From positions 5,122,501 to 5,186,500 of the forward strand of contig NZ_CP065424.1 of NCBI RefSeq assembly GCF_017809215.1: a stretch of 64,000 bases of DNA. Reading direction: 5' to 3'. The notes below the pieces were generated by a model. It ran no database searches. It saw only the letters and a program-made list of their open reading frames with translations, and was not told where the DNA came from. Every line of letters starts with the position of its first letter. Position 1 is the stretch's first letter. The position numbers and the translations under genes are program-made. The DNA is from Heyndrickxia oleronia. GTDB taxonomy: Bacteria > Bacillota > Bacilli > Bacillales > Bacillaceae_C. Below are positions 17,107 to 25,684 of the stretch, one piece after another.

Positions 17107-17691
17107 GTGGCAAATGAAGATCGTCGAATCTTAAGAACGCGAAAAAACTTAAAGAAAGCAATGTTGGAGCTATTAAAGGAAGAGGAATTTAAGGAAATTT
17201 CTATTACTAAAATTGCAGAGGTTGCTCACTGCAATAGGGTTACATTTTATTCCCATTATGAGAACAGTACGCAGCTTTTAGCAGATATTTTTCATGATTA
17301 TTTAGATGAGCTAGCACAGTATTATAAAGAAAGTTTTAAAGGGAAAAAGACATTCTCTTTAGCTGACTCCACCCAAAGTATTCCAATCTTTGAATTTGTA
17401 TTTAATAACCAATTTGTGTTTTCTCTCATGTTAATGGGGGAAGTAATCCCAGGTTCACAAAATATTTTTTGCGAAACTATTTCGGCTATTAGCCGCAACG
17501 ATTTAGAATTGAAAGATGGTGTATGGTTCGATATAGAAGCAGTCAACTATTATGAAACCTATGCCTTTTTAGGTTTGTTTATCTACTGGATTCAAGAAGG
17601 GTTTAAAAGTTCCCCTGAGGAAATGGCGAAAAGACTATCATACCTATACACAACAACATTAGGTGAAATCATCGTTAAAAATAAAGAGTAA
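17107..17691 (+). CDS. TetR/AcrR-family transcriptional regulator
   Basis: A 194-residue repressor. The N-terminal DNA-binding domain covers residues 8-58, with the helix-turn-helix ISITKIAEVAHCNRVTFYSHY and the typical following FADIF-like segment (LLADIFHDYLDEL). The remainder is an all-helical ligand-binding domain, with TTLGEIIVKNKE at the end. The start is a GTG at 17107 behind GGTGGTAGGA; the frame open from 17041 has no ribosome site. Divergent from the SDR gene and probably its repressor. The ligand cannot be predicted. Confidence 0.87.
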   Translation: MANEDRRILRTRKNLKKAMLELLKEEEFKEISITKIAEVAHCNRVTFYSHYENSTQLLADIFHDYLDELAQYYKESFKGKKTFSLADSTQSIPIFEFVFNNQFVFSLMLMGEVIPGSQNIFCETISAISRNDLELKDGVWFDIEAVNYYETYAFLGLFIYWIQEGFKSSPEEMAKRLSYLYTTTLGEIIVKNKE

Positions 17692-17806
17692 GGATCTATC
17701 TCCAGTACATTTTTTGTCAGAAAAGCAATCGAATCAATTGTGATTGACTTTACGGTTTTTAGCATCGTAATCAACTGGGGATACATACTTATTTGAAATT
17801 AAAAAA

Positions 17807-17842
17807 GAAGCTAACAACCTATCATATAAGTTTGTTAGCTTC
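17807..17842 (-). terminator. Terminator downstream of the VOC gene
   Basis: An 11-base stem GAAGCTAACAA (17807-17817) with TTGTTAGCTTC (17832-17842). On the minus strand it is followed by TTTTTT, so it ends transcription from the VOC gene. Confidence 0.8.
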
Positions 17843-17946
17843 TACATCATGGATTATCTACTTACTTTATCTCCGTAAGTTCCCTTATCCAGGGATTTGC
17901 TCTACTAATTGTTAAATAATATTGAAAGATAATTATATAATGATTT

Positions 17947-18321
17947 CTACCAGTATACTTGAAGTTTATTACCACTTGGATCAAAAAAATGGAAATATGC
18001 ATGCCCATTATCTTCTTTTATATCCTCAACTTTGACTCCATTATCAATTAGATGCTGGTGAAATTTAATTAATTCAGGACTTGTAAAGCCAATGCTGAAA
18101 GCTGGTTCACCATTAACAGTAAAATGAGCATAAGTTTCATCATCAATGGGTACTAAAATAACTAAAAATGGTCCATCATTCACTTTAATAATTGCAAAAG
18201 GGTCATCAGTGATGGTTAACAGTTGTAATCCTAACACCTCTTCATACCATTTAGCTGATTGGTCTAAATCTCTTACCGGAATTCTTATGTAATGAACTTG
18301 TTCAATAAACGTTTTTTTCAT
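17947..18321 (-). CDS. VOC-family (glyoxalase/bleomycin-resistance) protein
   Basis: A 124-residue vicinal-oxygen-chelate protein with two beta-alpha-beta-beta-beta modules. The first module starts IRIPVRDLDQSAKWYEEVLG with the characteristic WYxxxLGL, and the second ends AYFHFFDPSGNKLQVYW, where DPxGN and the acidic or polar residue near the end form the metal-binding face. Members are dioxygenases, isomerases or antibiotic-binding proteins; the function of this one is not clear. Transcribed alone with an AGGAGAGGTAAGC ribosome site. Confidence 0.85.
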   Translation of the reverse strand: MKKTFIEQVHYIRIPVRDLDQSAKWYEEVLGLQLLTITDDPFAIIKVNDGPFLVILVPIDDETYAHFTVNGEPAFSIGFTSPELIKFHQHLIDNGVKVEDIKEDNGHAYFHFFDPSGNKLQVYW

Positions 18322-18672
18322 GCTTACCTCTCCTTACTTAATGGGATATAGGATATCAAAATCGAATGCTTGAATTTCATAAGCTATGCTCTCTTATCTA
18401 TTTTTTCTCCACAAGCATTTGACTTCTTTTATTTACAGTCATTGTTATGTTTCTTTACTATCAACTGACTTTTTTCTAAATCATGCATCCTTACCACATT
18501 CTTTACAAAATATTAAACCTTTTAATATCATTTGCTTATTGCCCCGTTTTTTTATGCTTAACTACTTCAATACCTTATCTCCCCTCTCTAATATTCGAAC
18601 AAATAAATATTTATAATATTCTATCAATAATTATACCATTTCCTGATTCGTGAAGGACTTAAAAGAGAATGA

Positions 18673-18718
18673 TAAAAAGGCAGAAGAGTTTTTACTAATT
18701 CTACTCCCTGCCTTTTAA
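18673..18718. terminator. Orphan hairpin (terminator-like)
   Basis: AAAAGGCAG (18675-18683) pairs with CTGCCTTTT (18708-18716), with further AGAGT/ACTC pairing inside. It lies in the 18322-18845 gap, where I find no gene; both ends are T/A-rich, so it may work in either direction. Confidence 0.5.
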
Positions 18719-18844
18719 TCATTATAGATTTGATAAGAGAAGCTTTACTCCATCCTATTTTATATCTACTTGTTTGTTCCCTGTTAGATACTTTCCATTG
18801 CTTGTATACATTACCAACCACGCCCTGTTTTTCCCAATTAGTTA

Positions 18845-18873
18845 TTGACAAAAAATTAAAAGAATACTAAAGT
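18845..18873 (+). promoter_or_regulatory. Sigma-A promoter of the siderophore-binding gene
   Basis: TTGACA (18845-18850) and TAAAGT (18868-18873) spaced by 17 bases, immediately upstream of a Fur box. Confidence 0.7.
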
Positions 18874-18879
18874 TTTAAT

Positions 18880-18898
18880 GAAAATGATTATCATTATC
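18880..18898 (+). promoter_or_regulatory. Fur box
   Basis: GAAAATGATTATCATTATC matches the 19-base Fur consensus GATAATGATTATCATTATC at 18 positions. It sits just downstream of the -10 box, where Fur-Fe(II) would block transcription when iron is plentiful. Confidence 0.93.
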
Positions 18899-18946
18899 AT
18901 CAATAGTTAGATCGGAATGACACTTAATTTTAAGGAGGATCTTAAG

Positions 18947-19867
18947 TTGAAAAAATTAATTATACCTTTCATTTTAATTTTGGTTCTTATTCTTAGTGCC
19001 TGTGGCAATGCCACAAAGAGCCAGTCAGTAGGTGATGCAAGTAAAGGGGGCAAAAGCAAAATGATTACATACCAATCTGAAAATGGCCCTATTAAAGTAC
19101 CTGCCCATCCGAAAAGAGTAGTCGTTTTGACTGGCAATGCAGGCGATTTAATTTCACTTGGTGTTAATATCGTAGGCGTGGATGAATGGGCTAAGAAAAG
19201 TCCATTATTTAATGATCAATTAAAAGATGTTCCAGCAGTTTCAGATGAGAGCTTGGAGAAAATTATTGAATTAAAACCAGATTTAATTATTGGATCAAAT
19301 GATAATAAAAACCTTGATAAGTTAAAACAAATAGCTCCAACAGTTACCTATACTTATAATAAAGTAGATTATTTAACACAGCATTTAGAAATTGGAAAGT
19401 TGGTTAATAAAGAGAAAGAAGCTCAAAACTGGATTGATGACTTCAAAAAACGTGCAAATACTGTTGGAAATGAAATTAAAGCAAAAATTGGCGAAAATTC
19501 AACGGTAACTGTAATGGAAAGTTATGATAAAGATATGGGTATTTTTGGCGATAGTTGGGGAAGAGGCACAGAAGTTCTTTATAAAGCAATAGGTCTGAAA
19601 ATGCCTGATAAAGTAAAGGAAATGACAAGTAAAGAAGGTTACTACATGATTTCCTCTGAGGTATTACCGGACTATGTTGAGGACTACTTAATTGTTAGTA
19701 AATACAATGACCAAGATAATTCCTATCAACAGACGGATTTATATAAAGGAATGCCCGCTGTGAAGAACAACCATGTAATTGAAGTGGATGGAAATGCCTT
19801 TATGTTTAACGATTCTTTAACTTTAGATTACCAATTGAAATATTTTGAAGAGCACTTTTTAAAATAG
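18947..19867 (+). CDS. Iron-hydroxamate siderophore-binding lipoprotein (FhuD-like)
   Basis: A 306-residue class III solute-binding protein. It starts with TTG at 18947 behind AAGGAGGA; the signal peptide is KKLIIPFILILVLILSAC, with the lipobox cysteine at residue 19. The mature protein follows the FhuD pattern: KRVVVLTGNAGDLISLGV, VGVDEWAKKSPLF, IELKPDLIIG, QIAPTVTY, FGDSWGRGTEVLYKAIGLK and a C-terminal DYQLKYFEEHFLK. It captures ferric hydroxamate complexes at the cell surface for an FhuBGC-type importer. No permease or ATPase gene is adjacent, so it must share a transporter encoded elsewhere. Fur regulation is well supported. Confidence 0.9.
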   Translation: MKKLIIPFILILVLILSACGNATKSQSVGDASKGGKSKMITYQSENGPIKVPAHPKRVVVLTGNAGDLISLGVNIVGVDEWAKKSPLFNDQLKDVPAVSDESLEKIIELKPDLIIGSNDNKNLDKLKQIAPTVTYTYNKVDYLTQHLEIGKLVNKEKEAQNWIDDFKKRANTVGNEIKAKIGENSTVTVMESYDKDMGIFGDSWGRGTEVLYKAIGLKMPDKVKEMTSKEGYYMISSEVLPDYVEDYLIVSKYNDQDNSYQQTDLYKGMPAVKNNHVIEVDGNAFMFNDSLTLDYQLKYFEEHFLK

Positions 19868-19978
19868 TCGGAGAACCTTGTGGACGTTGCTAGAAGTGAT
19901 ATTAAATTACTCAAATAATAAATGGTGTGTCAGACCACTGGGTACGTCCTTGTGGTCCTCTTCGCAGCTGTAGCTGAT

Positions 19979-20434
19979 CTATATAGTCACACACGAATCT
20001 GTCAGTTCAAAATACCACTCTAGGAAGGAGTTAAAGCTTTTCCATTGAGGATTCAATTTACCAGCAAAAAAAGACTCCATCTGCTGACCCAATCCTAGGC
20101 CTAACACTTCGTCTGTGTTCTTATTATAAAAAAAGCCGAACTCCCCTTCAAAACTATCCAACGGAATATATTCTTCAGGCAGCTTTAAACCTACATGAGT
20201 TCTCTCCATGCCTAACATATAATCAGAAGAATTGATCATAAACCAACAAATCTGATAGATTTCACGTTGTCTGCTAAAGAAAGTCGGCCCATCCTCTGCA
20301 TGCAAATAAAACTTAGCAAAATCTGAACTCAAATCGATGCCTAACTTTACTAATGCGTGTTCATACTCCTCTACAACGTCATCAAACCACCAGTTTTTAC
20401 TTTTGCAATAATTAATCACTTTTTCCGATAACAT
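19979..20434 (-). CDS. SUKH (SMI1/KNR4)-family protein
   Basis: A 151-residue protein with the SUKH fold pattern: an amphipathic N-terminal helix, LGIDLSSDFAKFYLHAEDGP where classical members have lP.dy..fl...nG, and a late glycine-rich strand block LGLGLGQQMESF then FNSFLEWYFELTD. In bacteria this superfamily is best known for immunity proteins of polymorphic toxin systems. No toxin gene is adjacent. The neighbouring genes up to 22.5 kb are of a similar accessory kind. The function is therefore only inferred, and the family call is moderate. Confidence 0.6.
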   Translation of the reverse strand: MLSEKVINYCKSKNWWFDDVVEEYEHALVKLGIDLSSDFAKFYLHAEDGPTFFSRQREIYQICWFMINSSDYMLGMERTHVGLKLPEEYIPLDSFEGEFGFFYNKNTDEVLGLGLGQQMESFFAGKLNPQWKSFNSFLEWYFELTDSCVTI

Positions 20435-20567
20435 CTCGACTGCTCCTTCGATATAAAATAAACTACCTAAGTTATATCCCTGAGTATATCATACCACCTT
20501 CCCTCTGATTTAGATGGTTTAAGAATTAAGGTACATCTTTGAGCTAACGGGTATGTTTGTTCAATAA

Positions 20568-20620
20568 AACAGCAGCAGTCTTTAACTTTATTTTCTCATA
20601 CTTGGTTGCTGCTGTTTTTT
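20568..20620. terminator. Terminator downstream of the DUF1963-like gene
   Basis: AACAGCAGCA (20568-20577) pairs with TGCTGCTGTT (20607-20616) over ten bases, followed by T runs on both strands (bidirectional). It ends the ankyrin/DUF1963-like operon on the minus strand. The rest of 20435-20804 shows no gene. Confidence 0.75.
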
Positions 20621-20804
20621 CTTCAGGGATCAGACAAAACTATTTTTCAGAATGTGTCAGATTCGTAATTTAAAAGTCGCGTGGAATCAGCGAATCTAGT
20701 CTAATACTTTATATTCAGGAGGCATATAGGGCATTCATTCCGGCTATGCCGTTTATAGCATCACTCCAGGATCAGTTCAATTACTTTACGTTCCCTGCGT
20801 TAAA

Positions 20805-21440
20805 TCAAGAAAATTGCCAAAAACCTGCTACTGGATGTTGGATTTCAGTTATCCCTATTTTGGCGAAAATATATAGTGATCCAAAACCAAAAGGATAATT
20901 GTAATCGGGATGAAGCAATGTTTCTGGGTAACCATCTTCATTTACTTGAAATAAAAAAGAAAATGATTCCTCTTTAAGTTTCGTAAAATAATAGCCTTCA
21001 TTTTGAATAAGTCTCGGATATCCACCTAGTTTGATCAGAAAAGGCTGATTCATGGATTTTTCGTCATTGCTTATTTCTCCGTCTAAAATTACATGTTTTA
21101 TAAGACCTGGATTAGTAAACATATCTTTAACGCTTTCCGTTGAAATTCGATGCTCAATTACCTTTATCGAGCAATTCGGGTAAACATTGTTGTTCAAATA
21201 TTCCTCATAGTCCTCTGGGATGAAGATTGAAATCATACTCTCAGTTTTAAAGGGATGGACGAGACTCAAGTAAAAATAATATTTTTGGTTACCTTCGTGG
21301 ATAAAGTCTTCTTGATCATCAAAGAAGTCAGGTGCATTCCCACCGATCCAGCCTATACCATGTTCGTTTGACAGAACTGGTCTCACATAATAAAGAATAC
21401 AGTCTGTTCTCGCAGCTAAAATATTTGTACGGTTTTTCAT
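20805..21440 (-). CDS. DUF1963-like (YwqG-type) protein
   Basis: A 211-residue soluble protein that I match only loosely to DUF1963/YwqG: the segment LIKLGGYPRLIQNEGYYF followed by SFLFQVNEDGYPE and the late FGFGSLYIFAKIG resembles the GG.P..iQ....LLQID....FGD.G.lyFfi pattern. Such proteins turn up repeatedly among immunity genes. The start ATG follows the stop of the ankyrin gene with no gap, and its ribosome site GAGGGAGAG lies inside that gene, so the two are tightly coupled. No signal peptide or membrane segment. Function unknown. Confidence 0.55.
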   Translation of the reverse strand: MKNRTNILAARTDCILYYVRPVLSNEHGIGWIGGNAPDFFDDQEDFIHEGNQKYYFYLSLVHPFKTESMISIFIPEDYEEYLNNNVYPNCSIKVIEHRISTESVKDMFTNPGLIKHVILDGEISNDEKSMNQPFLIKLGGYPRLIQNEGYYFTKLKEESFSFLFQVNEDGYPETLLHPDYNYPFGFGSLYIFAKIGITEIQHPVAGFWQFS

Positions 21441-22520
21441 TTACAACTCTCCCTCAAGAAACTTAATGAGGTACATTTCAGGCTGCGCACGGAACTCTGT
21501 AAAGCTGCATAAATCTGCATAAGTCTGATGCTCCACGTCATAACAGCCTATCTGACCTTTTTTCTTCGGATTCCAAACTAGCTGGAGATCAGAGTAATTG
21601 TCTATATCAGCTGATATGCGCAGCAGCTTTTGTCCGCCGAGTTTCATTTCAATCGTATCGGTCAATGTAAAAAAGTCGATATACCCGATTTCAAATTCAT
21701 TTTGCGCCAGCTCAAGACGGAGCTCGTCTCCGGTAAGAAAAGTTACCAGTTCATCGGGTAATTTATATTTTTTCAGCTCATGCTTCTTGTTTTCTAGATT
21801 ATGTATTTCAGCCGGCTCTAGCGATTTTAAATAGTCAGCCAAGACTGTATGCTTATTACTGACGGCAATCGTATAAGGCCTCTCGCCGCCCTTTTCTGCT
21901 AAAGTAACATCCGCCCCGCGTTCAATCAAAAATTTGACCATGGCCAAATTCCCCATACGCACGGCAACGGTTAACGGAGTCGCTTGATAAGGATAGACCA
22001 TATCGGGCTTATTATAATTGATGTCCACTCCATGATCGAGCAAATACTTGAGTGTCTTAAGGTCATGGTCCGATACGGCTTCACGCAATACAGGGCCGCC
22101 ATGCAGCTTGATATCTAATCCCAACTCATGAATAAGCGGGATATTGTTTTTGTTGCCATAGTAGGCCTGTGAATATGCTCCTAAACCTGTTTGATTGAGC
22201 TTATCCAACTTGGCACCTTGTGCTGCAATGTACCTAACGATGTCTTCCTTGCAATAGCGGACAGCTCGCAAAAATGCCGGATTATGATGGACATTCAGAT
22301 TGACCCCGTGCTCTACTAGCAGCTTTACAACTTCCCTTCTCTGCAATACAAGCGCCAAATCCAAAGGGCTTAATGTAGTACGTTTACTAAGTACAATGCC
22401 TTCCTCAATATCCCAACCCGCTGTAATTGCAGCATGCAAAGCTGGAATATTTCCATGGTAAATATGCATGGCGATTTCCGGCAGTTCCTCAAACTTCCCG
22501 ATATCTTTCAGAACAATCAT
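21441..22520 (-). CDS. Ankyrin-repeat protein with C-terminal SUKH-like domain
   Basis: A 359-residue protein. Residues 20-235 hold ankyrin repeats; clear units are SPLDLALVLQRREVVKLLVE, HDLKTLKYLLDHGVDIN and TPLTVAVRMGNLAMVKFLIE. From about 255 the sequence changes to KYKLPDELVTFLTGDELRLE and ends with LQLVWNPKKKGQIGCYDVEH and a W/F-rich tail like SMI1/KNR4 proteins. Such ankyrin-SUKH arrangements suit an immunity or binding protein. The ATG at 22520 is chosen as GGAG stands eight bases upstream; a GTG at 22529 is too close. By eye the gene is richer in G+C than its neighbours, which suggests transfer. Confidence 0.75.
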   Translation of the reverse strand: MIVLKDIGKFEELPEIAMHIYHGNIPALHAAITAGWDIEEGIVLSKRTTLSPLDLALVLQRREVVKLLVEHGVNLNVHHNPAFLRAVRYCKEDIVRYIAAQGAKLDKLNQTGLGAYSQAYYGNKNNIPLIHELGLDIKLHGGPVLREAVSDHDLKTLKYLLDHGVDINYNKPDMVYPYQATPLTVAVRMGNLAMVKFLIERGADVTLAEKGGERPYTIAVSNKHTVLADYLKSLEPAEIHNLENKKHELKKYKLPDELVTFLTGDELRLELAQNEFEIGYIDFFTLTDTIEMKLGGQKLLRISADIDNYSDLQLVWNPKKKGQIGCYDVEHQTYADLCSFTEFRAQPEMYLIKFLEGEL

Positions 22521-22560
22521 CCCAAACACTCCTATATATGCATAATGAGTTACTTACTAA

Positions 22561-22668
22561 TCAGTTGGTGAATCCCAGTGCCGGTCTCTTCCTCTCCGCT
22601 TCCGCCAGCAGTGCTTGCATAACCGGAGCCCAATTCAAACTGAAGGAGATTTCAGTAATTAATCTCAT
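22561..22668 (-). pseudogene. Coding fragment upstream of the ankyrin gene
   Basis: Minus-strand frame of 35 codons, starting at an ATG without a clear ribosome site. The peptide contains ISFSLNWAPVMQALLAEAE and ends KRPALGFTN. It looks like the C-terminus of a longer, G+C-richer gene whose 5' part (22669-22760) is out of frame. No family recognised. Confidence 0.3.
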
Positions 22669-22754
22669 CCGGCGCCATTACCTAAACAAGAAGGCATACC
22701 GACTCCTGCGGTTGATTCAGGGCGTATTCGGTGAATGTGAATACCGGTTGTAGG

Positions 22755-23400
22755 TAACATTAAAGAGGGATTCTATGCCAAATTCTAACGATGTGCCTGC
22801 AGTAAGCTTAGAGTAACAATTCCCCAACCACAATTTGGTCTAGTAAGTCGGTATTGTAACTCTTTTAGAAAAGACAAATAGTCAACCTCCACCTTTTTTC
22901 CCTTCCTTTTACCAGACTGCGCGAAATACGCTTTGATTAACTTGAGGAAATGTTTCAATTAAATCATATAAATCTAGACTAAGTGATTGAATTCTTTAAA
23001 CTCCAAGTGCATTGCCCCCCTTTTCTCGATTGAAGTAAAGGTATTTTCCGCAGCACAGATACATTCCCAACCACGTTCTGTTAAAATAATAAGTTTTCTC
23101 CTTCGACAGGAATTTTATTAAGTTTATTATAACTTTCGCCACTAGTATGTGTATTACTAATATTTTGTCTTCTTTTGTCGAATTCATAGTATAAATATCC
23201 TATCTTTACTAAAATAGTAATATAAGAAGTGTTTGATTCATGTTCAATAGAATCTTGGAAGGCTATGTATTTAAGTTCAAGGGGTTGTATACAAATTGCC
23301 AAAATTATATTTATTAGTATCCATCGCAGTGGCGAAACTACTTTAGGTCAAAAATTTCTAGAGAGTTACAATTGCCATTTGACAGTGCAAGTAACGTTAT
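22755..23400. other. Gap with no supportable gene
   Basis: Short frames on both strands are present, but none has a ribosome site or family resemblance. The region is AT-rich and probably contains decayed accessory DNA between the ankyrin island and the transposase remnant. Confidence 0.4.
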
Positions 23401-23429
23401 TAAAAAAATGACAGAACAAAATTGGGACG

Positions 23430-23805
23430 ATGAGAAGCGCGTTAGAGATATTGATAGTAATCAAAATTGTTGGTTACTCTTTTTTACGGACGATGACAAC
23501 TGATTTGATTACTGAGGCACTAGAAAATGCTGATAATTCACAGAATCCAAGTGATGACGTAGTCTTCCATTCAGACCTAGATTCACAATATACTAGCGAT
23601 GATTTTTGGAGAAAAAATACAAACCTATAAAATGACACACTCCTTTAGTCATAAGGGTTCTCCGTATGACAATGCCTGTATTGAGTGTTCCATGCTATTC
23701 AAAAAAAAGAAGAAGTGAGTCATGTGAAGTACCTAGATTTTGATTCTGCAAAAATAGCTTTATTCAAATACATTGAAGGTTGATATGACCGAAAAAAAAT
23801 ATATG
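23430..23805 (+). pseudogene. Degenerate IS3-family transposase (OrfB) remnant
   Basis: The plus strand shows pieces of an integrase-core transposase in the right order but in different frames: KIVGYSFLRTMTTDLITEAL, then VVFHSDLDSQYTSDDF (the catalytic Asp region, with the usual G mutated to D), a stop, then HSFSHKGSPYDNACIE, a frameshift, and EEVSHVKYLDFDSAKIALF followed by KYIEG-stop-YDRKKIYGE. The intact family reads HSDRGSQYTS..F, ..S.S.KG.P.DNA..ES.., and KY.E.YN..R.H. At least two stops and a frameshift are present and the N-terminal half is absent, so it is inactive. Confidence 0.85.
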
Positions 23806-24065
23806 GAGAGGCGAGCATGATAGCCTGTATGGCTGCTAACCAGCATTACTTAGTTAGCTGGCTTTCTGGCTAGGAATTGTGCTCTCAGAGGCTCCATGTC
23901 AAGCCTCCGACGGTTATCCTATATAAAAGTTTGGAAGGTTGATTTAAAACTTAACATATTGTTGTCAAAAATATTGACTTAAATTCACATTTTTATATGA
24001 AGTTTTAACTTAATTAAAGAGAATCCTAAAAAGTGCCCTTATGTAAAAAAGCCATTGAACTAGCC
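23806..24065. other. Unassigned stretch between the IS remnant and the GNAT gene
   Basis: Bases 23806-23925 are noticeably richer in G+C than the rest of the gap, with several short self-complementary words (GGCTGCTAACCAGC, GTTAGCTGGC, TTTCTGGCTAGG, GAGGCTCC...GCCTCC). It does not match an RNA family that I know. The rest, to 24065, is AT-rich without signals. Confidence 0.3.
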
Positions 24066-24545
24066 TTAATTAGGCGTTTCAATCGCTTTAAATCCATATT
24101 TTTCATATAAAAGAATGGCTCTATCATTATGTTTTTGTGTTGTTAAATAAGCTTCTTGATGGTACTTGTTTATCTCAGATAAGGCATAGGTTAACAATGG
24201 ATTGGCAAGCTTTTTGCCTTGATAATCTGGGATGATTGCGACCCAGTGAATGCGTCCAATCCTTCGACCTTCATACTCCCCATACCAAGCCATAATCGTA
24301 CCGATTGCTTCGCCTTCTGAATTTTGTAAGAAAAAGCAGCGTTGTCGAAGATCGGATTCACAATCGAGAAACTCAGCATGGAAGCGTTGTAAAGCAGCTT
24401 CTTCGTTCGGAAACTCCCTTGCAAGTGTTTCAATTTTAGCCCAAATACTTTCATCTCCGGGTCGAAATGCCCGAATTGAATAGCCCAGTGGCAAAGGAAG
24501 CGGGCTAACTGGCTTCACCATTTCAGAATACATAATTACACTCAT
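24066..24545 (-). CDS. GNAT-family N-acetyltransferase
   Basis: A 159-residue acetyltransferase. The acetyl-CoA binding core is visible: motif with RIHWVAIIPDYQGKKLANPL, where QGKKLA is the pyrophosphate-binding loop, followed by YLTTQKHNDRAILLYEKYGF, the usual C-terminal helix-strand. The N-terminal half begins YSIRAFRPGDESIWAKIE, typical of the family. The acceptor is unknown. ATG at 24545 with AAAGGTAG upstream; a GTG at 24551 is an alternative. Stand-alone gene. Confidence 0.88.
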   Translation of the reverse strand: MSVIMYSEMVKPVSPLPLPLGYSIRAFRPGDESIWAKIETLAREFPNEEAALQRFHAEFLDCESDLRQRCFFLQNSEGEAIGTIMAWYGEYEGRRIGRIHWVAIIPDYQGKKLANPLLTYALSEINKYHQEAYLTTQKHNDRAILLYEKYGFKAIETPN

Positions 24546-24628
24546 ACACACACTACCTTTTTATCTTTACTTTGATCTAACTTAAGTAAAAGCTCTAGTA
24601 GATTAATAACAATTATTTTACTAGAGCT

Positions 24629-25465
24629 TTAATCGTCTATATTTTTCAATCTACCTACTTCATCATTTAAACCTAATTTAATCATTTCATTAATGACCAA
24701 TTCTTTTAACTCTATTTCATCTGAAATCAAGTTAGTAAATTGGGCATCACGGATGAAAGCTAGTTTACTTTCTGTTGAAGCAGTATTAAAAAAATTTTTC
24801 ACTTCATTTAGATTAATATTCATATCCTCTTCAAGTTTGTAGATACTATGGCTTCTAAAAACATTTTCCATAGCAACTACCCCTAAACCGTCAAGAGTGG
24901 GTAAAATTGTTTGTTGCTTTCTTTCTGTCCTTATCATTCTTTCCACATATTGATAGACATCATCAATGATTTCACATCTAATAGTAGATATTATCTTTTC
25001 TACTACATAGTTAGCTCTTTCTACAAATTCCTTATTTTCAGGTTCTTCTTTTTTGATTTGTTTAAGCAAGTTTAAATACTCTTCCTCTTCTTTCATATGA
25101 TTAAAGTTAGAAATAGCCCCTGTATCTTTCATTGTACAAATTAAACTAACGAACTCCCTTATATTCCTAGCAACAATCTTGATATGTGAACCAAAATCCA
25201 TTGGACTAATACATACAACAAAAGCATTCTCTAAATCGGAAACGGTTCCAAAGTCGGTTAACAAACCAAAATGTATTCCATCACAACCAATACTCGCAAA
25301 TGTAATTACATCATAGGGAGTAACACTATAAGAATAGTAGTCGGACTGTAAAATAAGGCCCAAATCTTCATCTAAAGAATATCCTTCTTTTTCAAGAACC
25401 ACCTCTAATTTTTTTAACTTTTCAAATGTTAGTGGCATTTGCTCATACTTTCCTAAATGGCTCAT
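24629..25465 (-). CDS. Hypothetical protein (SUKH-superfamily-like environment)
   Basis: A 278-residue soluble protein that I do not recognise. The N-terminal 100 residues have alternating helices and strands with a polar glycine turn, ITFASIGCDGIHFGLLTDFG, and then SPMDFGSHIKIVARNIREFV; this resembles the part of SUKH proteins that reads a.tG.dG..f.l, but the match is weak. The C-terminal half is mainly charged helices (residues 120-278). No signal peptide or membrane segment. ATG preceded by AAGGAGAAC. Position in an immunity-like island and directly below the outermost rlmH-end repeat (25618) makes it a likely acquired gene. Function unknown. Confidence 0.7.
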   Translation of the reverse strand: MSHLGKYEQMPLTFEKLKKLEVVLEKEGYSLDEDLGLILQSDYYSYSVTPYDVITFASIGCDGIHFGLLTDFGTVSDLENAFVVCISPMDFGSHIKIVARNIREFVSLICTMKDTGAISNFNHMKEEEEYLNLLKQIKKEEPENKEFVERANYVVEKIISTIRCEIIDDVYQYVERMIRTERKQQTILPTLDGLGVVAMENVFRSHSIYKLEEDMNINLNEVKNFFNTASTESKLAFIRDAQFTNLISDEIELKELVINEMIKLGLNDEVGRLKNIDD

Positions 25466-25617
25466 ATTGTTCTCCTTAGTTAACCTATGTGTTATATTCC
25501 ATTAAATTTTAACATGTTTTTTAATAATTTTTTACATTTTTTCAAATACTTATTAAATTCAGTGTATAAACTAAAAAGCACTCACCCATACAGTAATTGC
25601 AAGAAGATAAGAAAAAC

Positions 25618-25644
25618 CTCATTTACTTTTGATACGGTTCACCG
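25618..25644 (-). repeat. rlmH-end repeat, copy 5 (outermost att-like site)
   Basis: The minus strand reads CGGTGAACCGTATCA then AAAGTAAATGAG. The 18-base core GAACCGTATCAAAAGTAA matches the end of rlmH (37864-37881) in 14 or more positions and could encode GEPYQK-stop. No rlmH-like coding sequence precedes it. The bases after the core (AAATGAGGTT, then TTCTT) are shared with the copy at 32400, so the similarity extends beyond the core on that side only. Confidence 0.8.
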
Positions 25645-25684
25645 AAAGAACTCGATTTGAGATAAAAAGCTACTATAGAACTCT

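Noticed and set aside
19869..19880. CGGAGAACC near the fhuD-like stop as another att copy
   Set aside because: Only nine bases match, on the opposite strand, and the TATCA part is absent.
22996..23302. Short minus-strand frames with NRTWLGMYLC
   Set aside because: No ribosome site, AT-rich composition and no family; overlapping frames of equal quality exist.
23650..23675. GGTTCTCCGTATGACAATG resembles the repeat core in the opposite orientation
   Set aside because: It encodes the KGSPYDNA motif of the transposase remnant; the match is a coincidence of codons.
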